Shown one piece after another: positions 1-7,924 of a stretch of 17,119 nucleotides of DNA; within the stretch, counting starts at the first letter, position 1, and every line of letters begins with the position of its first letter. Made by a program: the position numbers and the translations under genes. Origin of the DNA: an uncultured Bacteroides sp. GTDB taxonomy: Bacteria; Bacteroidota; Bacteroidia; Bacteroidales; Bacteroidaceae. Where the stretch lies: contig CAJKXC010000053.1 in the NCBI GenBank assembly GCA_905203765.1, positions 1 to 17,119 on the forward strand, read 5' to 3'. The notes below the pieces were generated by a model. The model was not told the DNA's origin and made no database searches. It saw only the letters and a list, made by a program, of their open reading frames with translations.

Positions 1-25
1 TTTTCAACTTTGCCACAATTATACA

Positions 26-76
26 CCGTTACTTGGTAAGTAATTCCGGTTCTTAACGCCGTTACTTGGTAAGTAA
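26..76. repeat. Pair of direct repeats, each a dyad (candidate recombinase or operator sites)
   Basis: An 18-base unit, CCGTTACTTGGTAAGTAA, occurs at 26-43 and again at 59-76, 33 bases apart start to start. Each copy is itself a dyad: the second reads GTTACTT-GGT-AAGTAAC (61-77, perfect 7-base arms) and the first has 6-base arms. The second copy fits the form GTTAC-N7-GTAAC, which I recall as a class of inversion sites in Bacteroides fragilis. The sites lie just past the 3' end of the tyrosine recombinase gene. They could be recombination sites, regulator operators or an att region. The left window edge prevents seeing any inverted partner. Confidence 0.6.
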
Positions 77-112
77 CTTCCCCACTCCTTATACGCTGAT
101 ACACAGCATTTC

Positions 113-1159
113 TTATGCAGCTTTCTTTTTTCCATTGCCTTCTGCAACAGAGAATATCAGTTCATCATTCGCAGCATCCACCTTCTCATTCTCAAAAGGT
201 TTCAGGTAAGTTTCCGTTACCTTGATAGAGGAATGTCCCAGTGCCTTGCAGATGATGCCGATGTTTACTCCGGTATGGAACGCGAGTGTAGCCCATGTGT
301 GGCGCGGCGTGTACGAACTCAGCCTTGCACCGGGCAACAACAGCGCCGCCACCTTCTCCAACTTCTTATTAAAGTGGCGCAGTGCCTGCAAGTAGGACAA
401 ATACAATTCCTTGTCCTTTTTCATCTGCCCGCTCCTTCCTTTGCCTTTTCCGTCCAAAATAGGAAACAGGTAAATGGAATCAGGGGCTTTGCTTTTGAAC
501 TCTTCCATCAACCGCACCGCTTTCCCGGGAATGCGTACACTCATCTGCCGCCCCGTTTTGTGGCGGCTATACACAATATAGTTTCCATTTACATCTTGCT
601 TGCGCAGATATGCCAGGTCGATGAACGGCATCCCGCGGAACAGGAACATCAACAGAAAATAAGCCAACGCGCACCGTACATCTTGAGGCAACTTCTCAAA
701 ATCGGCATCCATCAGCGTATTCATCTGTTCCTTCTCCAAAGCCCGCTTGGTTTGTGACTCCACTTTCGTGTACACATCATCGAACAGCTTCACATTGTAG
801 GGCAACAACTTCTCATAGGCAAGACGGCGGTACACCGCCTTCAAATTCCGCATATAAGTAGAGATGGTATTCAGGCTCAGGCCTTTCGGCGCTTCTCCTT
901 TCTTTCTCATCCCTTCCTGTTTCATCCATTCCTCATACTCTTTCAGCTTTCCGGGTGTGAATACTTCGTCCACCGGCATCGGTGTGCCCTCACCCCCGTA
1001 AAACTGGGTAATGGATTTGAGCGTATAGGTGTACGTATGCACCGCCGGCCGCTTCTTGTCACTCTCTAACTGTTCAATCACCGAGCGCATATAGGATGAC
1101 AAGTCCGTCATTCCCACCATTTTCGCCGTCACTCCCGCATTTTTCCTTCTTTCATCCAT
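113..1159 (-). CDS. Tyrosine-type site-specific recombinase/integrase
   Basis: This 348-residue protein has the two-part layout of the phage-integrase family. An N-terminal SAM-like core-binding region spans about residues 20-135 and a catalytic domain about 140-330. Visible catalytic residues are R175 (LFRGMPFIDL), K201 in the beta-hairpin (RHKTGR), R286-H287 (YTPRHTWAT), H309 (ALGHSS) and the nucleophile Y318 (TETYL). The usual first His of the HxxR box is Tyr283, as in many Bacteroides recombinases. Length and layout match the Bacteroides recombinases that drive DNA inversions or move integrative elements. M17 (MTDLSSYM) is a possible alternative start. It stands alone, divergent from the LruC-domain gene, with dyad repeats just past its 3' end. 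No tRNA or excisionase gene is adjacent, so a local invertase role is at least as likely as an element integrase. Confidence 0.92.
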   Translation of the reverse strand: MDERRKNAGVTAKMVGMTDLSSYMRSVIEQLESDKKRPAVHTYTYTLKSITQFYGGEGTPMPVDEVFTPGKLKEYEEWMKQEGMRKKGEAPKGLSLNTISTYMRNLKAVYRRLAYEKLLPYNVKLFDDVYTKVESQTKRALEKEQMNTLMDADFEKLPQDVRCALAYFLLMFLFRGMPFIDLAYLRKQDVNGNYIVYSRHKTGRQMSVRIPGKAVRLMEEFKSKAPDSIYLFPILDGKGKGRSGQMKKDKELYLSYLQALRHFNKKLEKVAALLLPGARLSSYTPRHTWATLAFHTGVNIGIICKALGHSSIKVTETYLKPFENEKVDAANDELIFSVAEGNGKKKAA

Positions 1160-1295
1160 AAGCTATAACTTTTGTTTTGTATAAATTAATAGTCCATTTT
1201 TCATTATAAGTTGTTTTTACCGCTCTGTTTTAGGTCAATTTATATTCTTTTTTTAATAGTTTCTTAATAGCTGTCAACAAGCATGTATCTATTTT

Positions 1296-1327
1296 TTTGT
1301 AGATATTGGTCAGAATTTGTAAATTTG
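1296..1327 (+). promoter_or_regulatory. Bacteroidota-type promoter of the LruC-domain gene
   Basis: A -33 TTTG (1296-1299) is followed after 20 bases by TAAATTTG (1320-1327), a perfect match to the -7 TAnnTTTG consensus of the Bacteroides primary sigma factor. Transcription would start near 1332, giving a leader of about 24 bases before the ATG at 1356. Confidence 0.7.
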
Positions 1328-1355
1328 CAGATAATTACAAGAGGAAATACAAGTT

Positions 1356-3347
1356 ATGGGAAAGAAAAAATTATGGGTGACATTACTGGCTGCATCGGCC
1401 GTATTCTGCTTGAGCAGCTGCGTTGACAAAGATGTGTATCAAGGACCCCGGGAAGAAGAGAAAGAGTTCAATGATTTTAACTTCTCTACTGTCCAAAGCG
1501 GTGTAAATCTGGAAGTCAGCTATCTGAACTGTGGTGTAAAAGCAAGTGTATATTTTGAACTGTACGACGAAATGCCGGTGACGGAAAATGAATATACCTA
1601 CGTAAAACGCGATGATGTGGAGCCTCTCTTTGCTGCTTATACCGATAAAAGCGGTGTATTCAAAGGTACAGTGGAACTGCCCGGATATGCAAAGAAAGTA
1701 TATATCTACACACCGGCATTCTATGCAAAAACGCTGATAGAGGCGGATGTAGTAAGTGGAAGTATCAAGGCGACGGATGATGATGCGGAAGGGGGGACGA
1801 CACGCGCAGTGGCCGGAACCGATAAGGAATATGTTAGTTATATGGATACGCCCATAGATAAAGTTCCCAAAGCATACCAAAAGGATGCTCGGTGGAAAAA
1901 CTGGTTAGGAACTTACAACACTAAGAGAAACGGAGAGATTGACTACAAATATACAGGAACACTTGCAGCCACAGCTGCCGACGGGCTCTATAAAGCCCAG
2001 ACAAAGGTAATCAATATGAAGAAACAATGTCCTCCGGAATATCGCAGTAATTATGACATGACTATTGATAAAAGGGCTGAAATAGTGGTTACTTTTCTTG
2101 GCCAGAACACCTGCTGGAACTCTTCTTTAGGATATTACTATTACAAAACAGGGGAAGAACCAGCAAGTTTAAATGATGTACATGTCATTATGCTATTTCC
2201 CAATACGCAGGACGGACTGTGGGACAATGACCGCACTAACGCTAAAAAGTGTGCAGGCATAGATCGTCTGACAGCCGTAAAGTTGATGTATTATCCCCAC
2301 ATTGCCAGTGGAAGCATGGAAGAAGCAACACCCGCGTTTCCTGCAGGATATAAGATTGGTTTCGTACTTGCTACCAGTGCGTGGAGTAATCCTGTAAAAG
2401 GTCACACCACTAAAACTCCATATCGTGCCGCAACCTCAAAAGGATTGAGTGTCAATGGTAAAGGATTGGCTTTCAACCAACCACGCACAGCCGTTTACCG
2501 GTATGGTGACTGGGTAATGACTTCATTTGAAGACTATACTACCGACCAAAACTTCAGCGATGTCGTGATAACATTGAAATCCAATCCTGTTGATGCCATT
2601 ACGGATATTCCTGAGGTAGACCCCAACGACCCGACAGTTCCCATCGTATTGAAAGGAGTCTATGCTTTTGAGGACCTGTGGCCCAATAAGGGAGACTATG
2701 ACATGAACGACGTGGTGGTGCGCTACAATTATGGTAAGAGCATCAATGCCAATGATAAAATACAGGCTGAAACCTTCATCTTCAAAGTGTTTGAGAACGT
2801 TGCCAATAACAGTAACGGACTGGCATTCAGACTGAAAGGCAATGGCAGTATAAAATCATATTCTTTAGCTATCCGCAAAGCCGGAGAGAAAGAATTTGAA
2901 AAAGTATCAACATTGGAATATGAATCCCAAGACAAGGTATTTATACTGACCGACAACGTAAAGGACAACATGAACGGCGAATATAAAGTAACTGTAGAAT
3001 ACAGTTCGCCCATCTCCCAGGAATCGGGAATAGATCCCTTCATCTTCAAGAATCAGACAAACGGCTTGCGATGGGAAGTACATCTGCCGCAAACAACGCC
3101 GACTTCCAAAGTAGATAAGAGCTATTTCGGGCAAGGGGATGATGCTTCCGATATTGAAAAAGGCATATACTATGTACGCGACGGTTCTTATCCGTTTGCC
3201 ATCTACCTGAGTGGAGCAACCGAAAAAGACTTGAGCAAGTTATTAGACAGAAAAAATGAAAGTACTCCTATTGACCAGCTTTACAATGGATATAAAGGCT
3301 GGGTAGAGAGTAAAGGCAGCACAAACAAGGAATGGTATAAAGAATAG
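1356..3347 (+). CDS. LruC-domain (DUF4842-type) surface lipoprotein
   Basis: This 663-residue protein starts with a lipoprotein signal peptide whose lipobox LSSC puts the lipidated Cys at residue 22, followed by VDKD, so an outer-membrane or surface location is likely. An N-terminal beta-rich region (about 35-140) resembles the front part of Bacteroides LruC-domain proteins. The C-terminal domain, from about residue 430, carries the hallmark FEDLWPNKGDYDMNDVVV (about 438-455), whose D-x-N-D acidic cluster looks like a metal-binding loop. The family is named after a Leptospira antigen, and its role in Bacteroides is not known; adhesion or matrix-type surface functions are guesses. It has its own promoter and terminator, so it is probably monocistronic. 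Its position beside a recombinase raises, without proving, the idea of phase-variable expression. Confidence 0.85.
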   Translation: MGKKKLWVTLLAASAVFCLSSCVDKDVYQGPREEEKEFNDFNFSTVQSGVNLEVSYLNCGVKASVYFELYDEMPVTENEYTYVKRDDVEPLFAAYTDKSGVFKGTVELPGYAKKVYIYTPAFYAKTLIEADVVSGSIKATDDDAEGGTTRAVAGTDKEYVSYMDTPIDKVPKAYQKDARWKNWLGTYNTKRNGEIDYKYTGTLAATAADGLYKAQTKVINMKKQCPPEYRSNYDMTIDKRAEIVVTFLGQNTCWNSSLGYYYYKTGEEPASLNDVHVIMLFPNTQDGLWDNDRTNAKKCAGIDRLTAVKLMYYPHIASGSMEEATPAFPAGYKIGFVLATSAWSNPVKGHTTKTPYRAATSKGLSVNGKGLAFNQPRTAVYRYGDWVMTSFEDYTTDQNFSDVVITLKSNPVDAITDIPEVDPNDPTVPIVLKGVYAFEDLWPNKGDYDMNDVVVRYNYGKSINANDKIQAETFIFKVFENVANNSNGLAFRLKGNGSIKSYSLAIRKAGEKEFEKVSTLEYESQDKVFILTDNVKDNMNGEYKVTVEYSSPISQESGIDPFIFKNQTNGLRWEVHLPQTTPTSKVDKSYFGQGDDASDIEKGIYYVRDGSYPFAIYLSGATEKDLSKLLDRKNESTPIDQLYNGYKGWVESKGSTNKEWYKE

Positions 3348-3392
3348 AAACTTATTTATTCTTGCCATAACATAAACGCAGATGTCTATATA

Positions 3393-3434
3393 AAAAGGCT
3401 GAAACCCGTTTTTTAATCCGGATTTCAGCCTTTT
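3393..3434. terminator. Bidirectional Rho-independent terminator
   Basis: A perfect 12-base stem, AAAAGGCTGAAA (3393-3404) with TTTCAGCCTTTT (3423-3434), encloses an 18-base loop. The A-run on the left and T-run on the right give a U-tract in either direction. It lies between the convergent LruC-domain gene (ends 3347) and the phosphatase gene (ends 3466), so it can serve both. Confidence 0.85.
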
Positions 3435-3465
3435 GCCTTTCTCTCTCTATGGTGAATGATCTTGG

Positions 3466-4737
3466 CTACTTCTTATAAGCTGCCAGTTTAGCCCGATAAT
3501 AAGCCTCTACATCTTTCCAATGATAGTAAGGGGCCAGTTCGCTCTCAACCGGAAGTTTCATTTCGTGCTCGTTGAGCAGCACTTTCACCAGGATATCATC
3601 ACTCCCCTTCTTGCGGAAGAAAACAAACTGGATGTTGCTTGCCATCGGGAAGATTTTGTAGTTACGCCACACGGTATCCAAAGTGTTCAGGTCGGTAGTC
3701 TGATAACCGCAGTCGCCCAGTTCCAGAAGGCACGCCAAAGGCAGCAGGCAGGACTCGTGGCCGAAACGCAGAGTCGCACTGTTTTCGGACTTCACGACAC
3801 AGGTATCTGCCGTATTCAGGAAGTTTTCCAGCAGATTGGCTTCCAGATAAGGAGCACGGCTCTTGGTGAGCGGGGAAGCAGCGTAGTTGATGTACCAGCC
3901 CTTGTTGCTGATTTGCCACAAGTCGTAACACTCGTCTTTGGTGAAAAGGGAATAGAGTTCAAGGCCGGTATCGAGGCTCTGCATATTGCTTGCCAGGTCG
4001 AAGAACATTCTCATCAGCTTGCCGGCATCTATCTTCCAGTTGACGTAGTCGGCATTGTTGAACAAAGCCTTCATCAGACGTTCGGGATGAACGTGCTCTT
4101 TCAGGACAGCCTCTCTGGCGGCAACGGCTTCGTCGGCTTTGCGCAGTTCTTTGATGGCAGGGTCGTCATGGTTCAGATAATACATATCGTGATAGCTGGC
4201 ATCGTTCTTGATCCGCAGCTTCGGATTCAGAGACTGCAACTCCAGGCATTCTGCCGTCATAGAGAGGATGCAGCGGATTACGACCGTGGAACGTGCGTCG
4301 ATTTCGGCTGCACCTTTGAACACTTCGGGGAAGTTGCGGTACATCCGCCCGGCAATGCCGCGATGCTGGCGCGCACCCAGCGGGGTGAGTTCGCCATACC
4401 GGCTCCGCGCCATGTGCGAAACGCTGTCCAGAATGCAGAGCGTCTTTTTGCCCAGTTCGGTAAGTACGCCGTGCTTATCGGCCTCGCGCATCACTTCCAA
4501 CGGTTTCTCATAGTCGTTCGGATTGATAAGATAGCGTGAGCCGTGACGGGCGTAATGGCTCAAGTAGAAAGGTTTATAACCGGCAGGCGGAGCCGTCTGC
4601 ACGGCATCCGGTTCGGGGTAGGCATAGTAGTTGGCTGCCGAACGGTGGACGTCTGCGAAAATTTCCTCTTTTGCCGTCTGTGCGCTCATTCCGAGCACCA
4701 GGCAACAGAGGACGGTCAAGAAAATAATACGTTTCAT
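3466..4737 (-). CDS. Secreted histidine acid phosphatase, MINPP/phytase-like
   Basis: This 423-residue protein has an N-terminal Sec signal peptide (about 1-19, ending GMSAQ) and the fold signature of the histidine phosphatase superfamily, clade 2. The phosphohistidine motif is RHGSRYL (R64, H65, R68) and the C-terminal proton-donor region is GHES (H327, E328). Length and motifs resemble Bacteroides multiple inositol polyphosphate phosphatases, which remove phosphate from phytate in the periplasm. Those usually carry RHGSRYP and HAE, and here they are RHGSRYL and HES, so the exact substrate is uncertain. It begins 20 bases after the acetyltransferase gene on the same strand, probably as the second gene of that transcript, and ends at the shared hairpin terminator. 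Confidence 0.83.
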   Translation of the reverse strand: MKRIIFLTVLCCLVLGMSAQTAKEEIFADVHRSAANYYAYPEPDAVQTAPPAGYKPFYLSHYARHGSRYLINPNDYEKPLEVMREADKHGVLTELGKKTLCILDSVSHMARSRYGELTPLGARQHRGIAGRMYRNFPEVFKGAAEIDARSTVVIRCILSMTAECLELQSLNPKLRIKNDASYHDMYYLNHDDPAIKELRKADEAVAAREAVLKEHVHPERLMKALFNNADYVNWKIDAGKLMRMFFDLASNMQSLDTGLELYSLFTKDECYDLWQISNKGWYINYAASPLTKSRAPYLEANLLENFLNTADTCVVKSENSATLRFGHESCLLPLACLLELGDCGYQTTDLNTLDTVWRNYKIFPMASNIQFVFFRKKGSDDILVKVLLNEHEMKLPVESELAPYYHWKDVEAYYRAKLAAYKK

Positions 4738-4757
4738 AAGCTTGATATTTTAGTAAT

Positions 4758-5417
4758 TTACTCGTGTGAGATTTCTTTCAGGTGTTGCTCTATCTTCTCG
4801 AAGAACGCTGCCAGGTGCGAGCCATCGACAAAGGCATGGTTCACGTAGATGGAAAGGGGGAACACCAGGCGGCCTTCGCGAGTCACGGCTTTACCGGCGG
4901 TCATCAAAGGGTAACTGCAACCGTTACCCGCCTCGGCCAGCGTGTAGGTGGTGGATGTGAAATACATCTGGGGCACTGCGCTCAGATGCACTACATCATA
5001 ATCGCCCTGCTGCGACAAGACCTCTTCCACTCCATAGGGATTGGCGTCTTCGGGAATATCTGTTATCAGATGACGCGCTTCGGCATGGAAACGGTCGAAG
5101 TCCTCATAGTAAGGAATGCGTACGGTATGGAAAGTCTTTCCGGGAACGGCTATGGGGGAAATAATATCCACCCGGTCGTGAAAGACGACCTGCCCGTCCT
5201 TATCTGTACGATAGCGGAGCGCATCGACTTCATTGGCGGAGCGGAGCACGGCGTAGAGGTAATAAAGGAAGAAGGAACGCCCCGAAGCCTTGGCAGCGGC
5301 ACGCGCTTCGGTGCAGTCTATCTCGGTGGTAACGGAGTACCAGGAGTTGACGAAAGTACGGAAGAAGTTGTAATTGTCCCGGCGGTCCCAGGTGTTGATG
5401 TCAATAATGTGTCTCAT
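4758..5417 (-). CDS. CatA-like O-acetyltransferase (chloramphenicol acetyltransferase family)
   Basis: This 219-residue protein is full length for the trimeric CAT family. It shows the N-terminal FFxTF pattern (NYNFFRTFVN), a central region with FTSTTYT, and the C-terminal catalytic motif NHAFVDGSH with catalytic His194 and structural Asp198. The family consensus is HHxxxDG; the non-catalytic first His is Asn here. Members use acetyl-CoA to acetylate hydroxyl groups, classically of chloramphenicol. Chromosomal CAT-like proteins of gut anaerobes often have an unknown natural acceptor, so resistance should not be assumed. The gene follows a hairpin terminator of dsbD and is likely co-transcribed with the downstream phosphatase gene (20-base gap). 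Confidence 0.85.
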   Translation of the reverse strand: MRHIIDINTWDRRDNYNFFRTFVNSWYSVTTEIDCTEARAAAKASGRSFFLYYLYAVLRSANEVDALRYRTDKDGQVVFHDRVDIISPIAVPGKTFHTVRIPYYEDFDRFHAEARHLITDIPEDANPYGVEEVLSQQGDYDVVHLSAVPQMYFTSTTYTLAEAGNGCSYPLMTAGKAVTREGRLVFPLSIYVNHAFVDGSHLAAFFEKIEQHLKEISHE

Positions 5418-5432
5418 ACTTAATAAAAATAA

Positions 5433-5462
5433 GAAAGTTGAGAGTAACCACTCTCAACTTTC
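5433..5462 (-). terminator. Rho-independent terminator or attenuator between dsbD and the CAT-like gene
   Basis: A perfect 13-base stem, GAAAGTTGAGAGT (5433-5445) with ACTCTCAACTTTC (5450-5462), has a 4-base loop. Read on the minus strand it is followed by CTTATTTTTATTAAG, a U-rich tract. It lies 10 bases after the dsbD stop and 15 bases before the CAT-like start codon, so it ends the dsbD transcript or allows only partial read-through. Confidence 0.85.
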
Positions 5463-5472
5463 AATTAATCAG

Positions 5473-7506
5473 TTATTTTTCTTTCTTATAGTTGTCCAGT
5501 CCTGTCTGCAAGAATTGGATATACTTGGGTATATCTTCATCGTAGGAGTACGATTTGTTGAGCGGCTTGCCTTCATTGTCTATCAGCACATAGAAGGGCT
5601 GCGCATTGGCGCCGAACTTGACGCGCTGCAAGTAGCTCCACTTATCGCCCACGGTGCGCAAGGTACGCTCTTTGCCGTTCTCCGTTATCTTGACGGGAGA
5701 AGGAAGCGGAGTCTTATTGTCGACGTAGAGGGTGATAAGCACATAATCGTTGTTGATGAGGTCGCTCACCTTCGAGTCTGTCCAGACGGAAAGCTCCATC
5801 TTACGGCAGTTGACGCAACCATAACCGGTGAAGTCCAGCATCACGGGTTTGCCGTGCTGACGGGCATATTCCATACCGAGGTCGTAGTCGTCGAACTTGG
5901 CGTGCACCTCATTATTATACAGGTTGAAATCCTGCGTCTGCATGGGCGGTGCGAAAGCACTGACCGCCTTCAACGGTGCGCCCCACAGTCCGGGAACCAT
6001 GTACACGGCAAATGCCAACGAAGCCAGCGCCATAAAGAAGCGGGGTACGCTGACCTTTGTGTCGTCATCGTCGTGCGGGAACTTGATTTTGCCCAGCAGG
6101 TAGAAGCCCAGCAAGGCAAAAAGTACAATCCACAAAGCGAGGAAGGTTTCACGGTCGAGTATGCGCCATCCGTAAGCCAAATCGGCGACGGAAAGGAACT
6201 TCAAGGCAAAGGCGAGTTCCAGGAAACCGAGCGTCACCTTGATGACGTTCATCCAACCGCCCGACTTAGGCATGGACTTCAGCCACGACGGGAACAGCGC
6301 AAACAGCGTGAAGGGCAACGCCAAAGCAATGGCAAAACCCAGCATCCCGATAGCGGGAGCCACCACACTGCCCGTTGTGGAAACCTGCACCAAGAGGAAG
6401 CCGATGATGGGACCCGTGCAAGAGAAGGAAACCAGCGACAAAGTAAATGCCATCAGGAAGATACTGAGCAAACCGCTCGTTGCTTCGGCTTTGCTATCGA
6501 CCGCCGTGCTCCACTTGGAAGGAAGCGTTATCTCGAATGCTCCGAAGAAGGAAGCGGCAAACACCACCAGCATCAGGCAGAACAGAATGTTGAATATAGC
6601 GTTGGTGGAGAGCGCATTCAGGGCGCTGGCACCGAAGATCAGCGTAATGGCAAGCCCCAGCACCACATATATCACGACGATAGAAGCGCCGTAAGTCCAT
6701 GCGTCGCGGATGCCTTTCTTCTTGTCCTTGCTGCGTTTCAGGAAGAAACTTACCGTCATCGGAATGATGGGCCATACGCACGGGGTGAACAGGGCGAGAA
6801 GTCCGCCGATAAATCCGGTGAAGAAGATATAAAGCCAGGACATATCTTCCTGGGAAGTGGTTTCGCCCAAAGAGTTGAGTTCGCTGATAACCGGTTTCCA
6901 AAGGTCGACATCGCCTGCCACACTGATTTCAGTAGAACCGTCCGCCCCACCGATAACGACTACAGAATCTGCATCTGTTGCAGGTTCCTGCTCTGCAGCT
7001 TGAGGGCCGCCATGCACCATTACTACGGGAGCATCTGTTTCCTTAGCGTTACCTGCCGCTTTGCCGGAGAAATTGAATTCCACCTGGGTGGGCGGCAGAC
7101 AATTCTCATCGTTGCAAGCGCCATATTCCAAGTAGCCTTCTACCTGGTAAGCACCGCCGGTCAGCTTCAGCTTCTGCACGAATTGGGCTGTATTCTCAAA
7201 GTAGCGCACCTGCATTTCGAACAACTTGTCGAACGAGGAGATTTCTTTACCTACGGGTTTCAGTTTGCCTACGACTTCCGCTCCCGAGATTTTCTCGACA
7301 TTGAAAGTAGCGGAGATAGGACCGCCATCGCCCAGGTCGGTAGAGTAAACATGCCAACCCTTGTCAATGGTACCCGTGAACAGGATTTCCGCTTCATCGG
7401 CCGAAAGAGCTTTCAGTTCGGATTTGAACTGGACGGGGTCGTGTATCTGTGCCTGCGCCCCCACGACAAGAAGCAACAGAATAAAGGAGAAAAATACTTT
7501 CTTCAT
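5473..7506 (-). CDS. dsbD: Thiol:disulfide interchange protein, DsbD family
   Basis: This 677-residue inner-membrane protein moves electrons from cytoplasmic thioredoxin to envelope proteins. A signal peptide (1-20) leads into an N-terminal alpha-type domain (about 21-150) with the pair C131 and C136 (ACNDENC). A low-complexity linker (about 150-200) follows, then a multi-helix transmembrane core (about 222-525) with the redox Cys C243 (TPCVWP) and C363 (SCTGP), and a C-terminal thioredoxin-like domain with C564-VN-C567. This is the alpha-beta-gamma order of E. coli DsbD with all three Cys pairs kept, and the length is typical of Bacteroidota forms. It begins 16 bases after the Dabb-domain gene and probably shares its transcript. 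A hairpin terminator follows. Confidence 0.95.
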   Translation of the reverse strand: MKKVFFSFILLLLVVGAQAQIHDPVQFKSELKALSADEAEILFTGTIDKGWHVYSTDLGDGGPISATFNVEKISGAEVVGKLKPVGKEISSFDKLFEMQVRYFENTAQFVQKLKLTGGAYQVEGYLEYGACNDENCLPPTQVEFNFSGKAAGNAKETDAPVVMVHGGPQAAEQEPATDADSVVVIGGADGSTEISVAGDVDLWKPVISELNSLGETTSQEDMSWLYIFFTGFIGGLLALFTPCVWPIIPMTVSFFLKRSKDKKKGIRDAWTYGASIVVIYVVLGLAITLIFGASALNALSTNAIFNILFCLMLVVFAASFFGAFEITLPSKWSTAVDSKAEATSGLLSIFLMAFTLSLVSFSCTGPIIGFLLVQVSTTGSVVAPAIGMLGFAIALALPFTLFALFPSWLKSMPKSGGWMNVIKVTLGFLELAFALKFLSVADLAYGWRILDRETFLALWIVLFALLGFYLLGKIKFPHDDDDTKVSVPRFFMALASLAFAVYMVPGLWGAPLKAVSAFAPPMQTQDFNLYNNEVHAKFDDYDLGMEYARQHGKPVMLDFTGYGCVNCRKMELSVWTDSKVSDLINNDYVLITLYVDNKTPLPSPVKITENGKERTLRTVGDKWSYLQRVKFGANAQPFYVLIDNEGKPLNKSYSYDEDIPKYIQFLQTGLDNYKKEK

Positions 7507-7522
7507 CTATTTATGTTTAAAG

Positions 7523-7822
7523 TTAATCTTCGTAATCTACGCAGGCGCGGCTCTCTTTGACGTCGGCAAGGAATTTGCCGGCAGCTACGTGGTCGGGATG
7601 TGTAGCATAATACTTCACATCTTCCAGCGTATCGAACTCGCTATAAAGGGCAACGTTCCAAGTCTCGCCGGGATTGATGTTCAGTCCTACTTCGACCTTG
7701 CGGATGACAGATATTTTAGCAGGAAGTGCTTCGATAGCATTCTTGAAGTTAGTCATCGCAGCTAACTTTTCGTCAGCCGGAGCTTCGTCCTTTAGCTTAA
7801 ATAATACAATATGTTTTACCAT
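7523..7822 (-). CDS. Dabb (stress-responsive A/B barrel) domain protein
   Basis: Starting at the ATG at 7822 gives 99 residues, the normal size of a single Dabb ferredoxin-like domain. The start MVKHIVLFKLK is the family's first beta-strand, and later parts NPGETWNVALYSEF and YATHPDHVAAGKF carry the usual conserved His-Pro-x-His segment. An upstream in-frame ATG at 7888 would add 22 residues that do not belong to the fold and would run into the promoter, so it was not used. Dabb proteins are small dimeric barrels with varied or unknown roles. It sits 16 bases before dsbD and is probably co-transcribed with it. Nothing in the sequence defines a substrate. Confidence 0.88.
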   Translation of the reverse strand: MVKHIVLFKLKDEAPADEKLAAMTNFKNAIEALPAKISVIRKVEVGLNINPGETWNVALYSEFDTLEDVKYYATHPDHVAAGKFLADVKESRACVDYED

Positions 7823-7825
7823 AAC

Positions 7826-7857
7826 TTTGATATTTAAATGATTTATGTCTATATTTG
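7826..7857 (+). promoter_or_regulatory. Promoter of udk
   Basis: TTTG (7826-7829), 20 bases, then TATATTTG (7850-7857) fit the Bacteroides -33/-7 pattern. The predicted start near 7862 gives a leader of about 60 bases before the udk ATG. The -33 element lies directly upstream of the Dabb gene's ATG on the opposite strand, so the two control regions overlap. Confidence 0.6.
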
Positions 7858-7885
7858 TCAGCAGAAGGGCTGCATTTAGTAGCTG

Positions 7886-7893
7886 CAAAAATA
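7886..7893 (-). promoter_or_regulatory. Possible -7 element of the Dabb-dsbD unit
   Basis: On the minus strand TATTTTTG matches TAnnTTTG about 63 bases upstream of the Dabb ATG. No clear TTTG lies at the expected -33 distance, so support is partial. Confidence 0.35.
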
Positions 7894-7924
7894 CAGGTTT
7901 TGTTTTAAATATACACTTAAACGG

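Noticed and set aside
113..1159. Integrase of an integrative element with an att site in a tRNA gene
   Set aside because: No tRNA gene, excisionase or cargo genes are visible; flanking genes look chromosomal.
3520..4539. A 339-codon open frame on the plus strand
   Set aside because: It is antisense to the histidine phosphatase gene, with no signal or motif.
5374..7560. A 728-codon open frame on the plus strand
   Set aside because: It is antisense to dsbD and its neighbours; the minus-strand products are clear family members.
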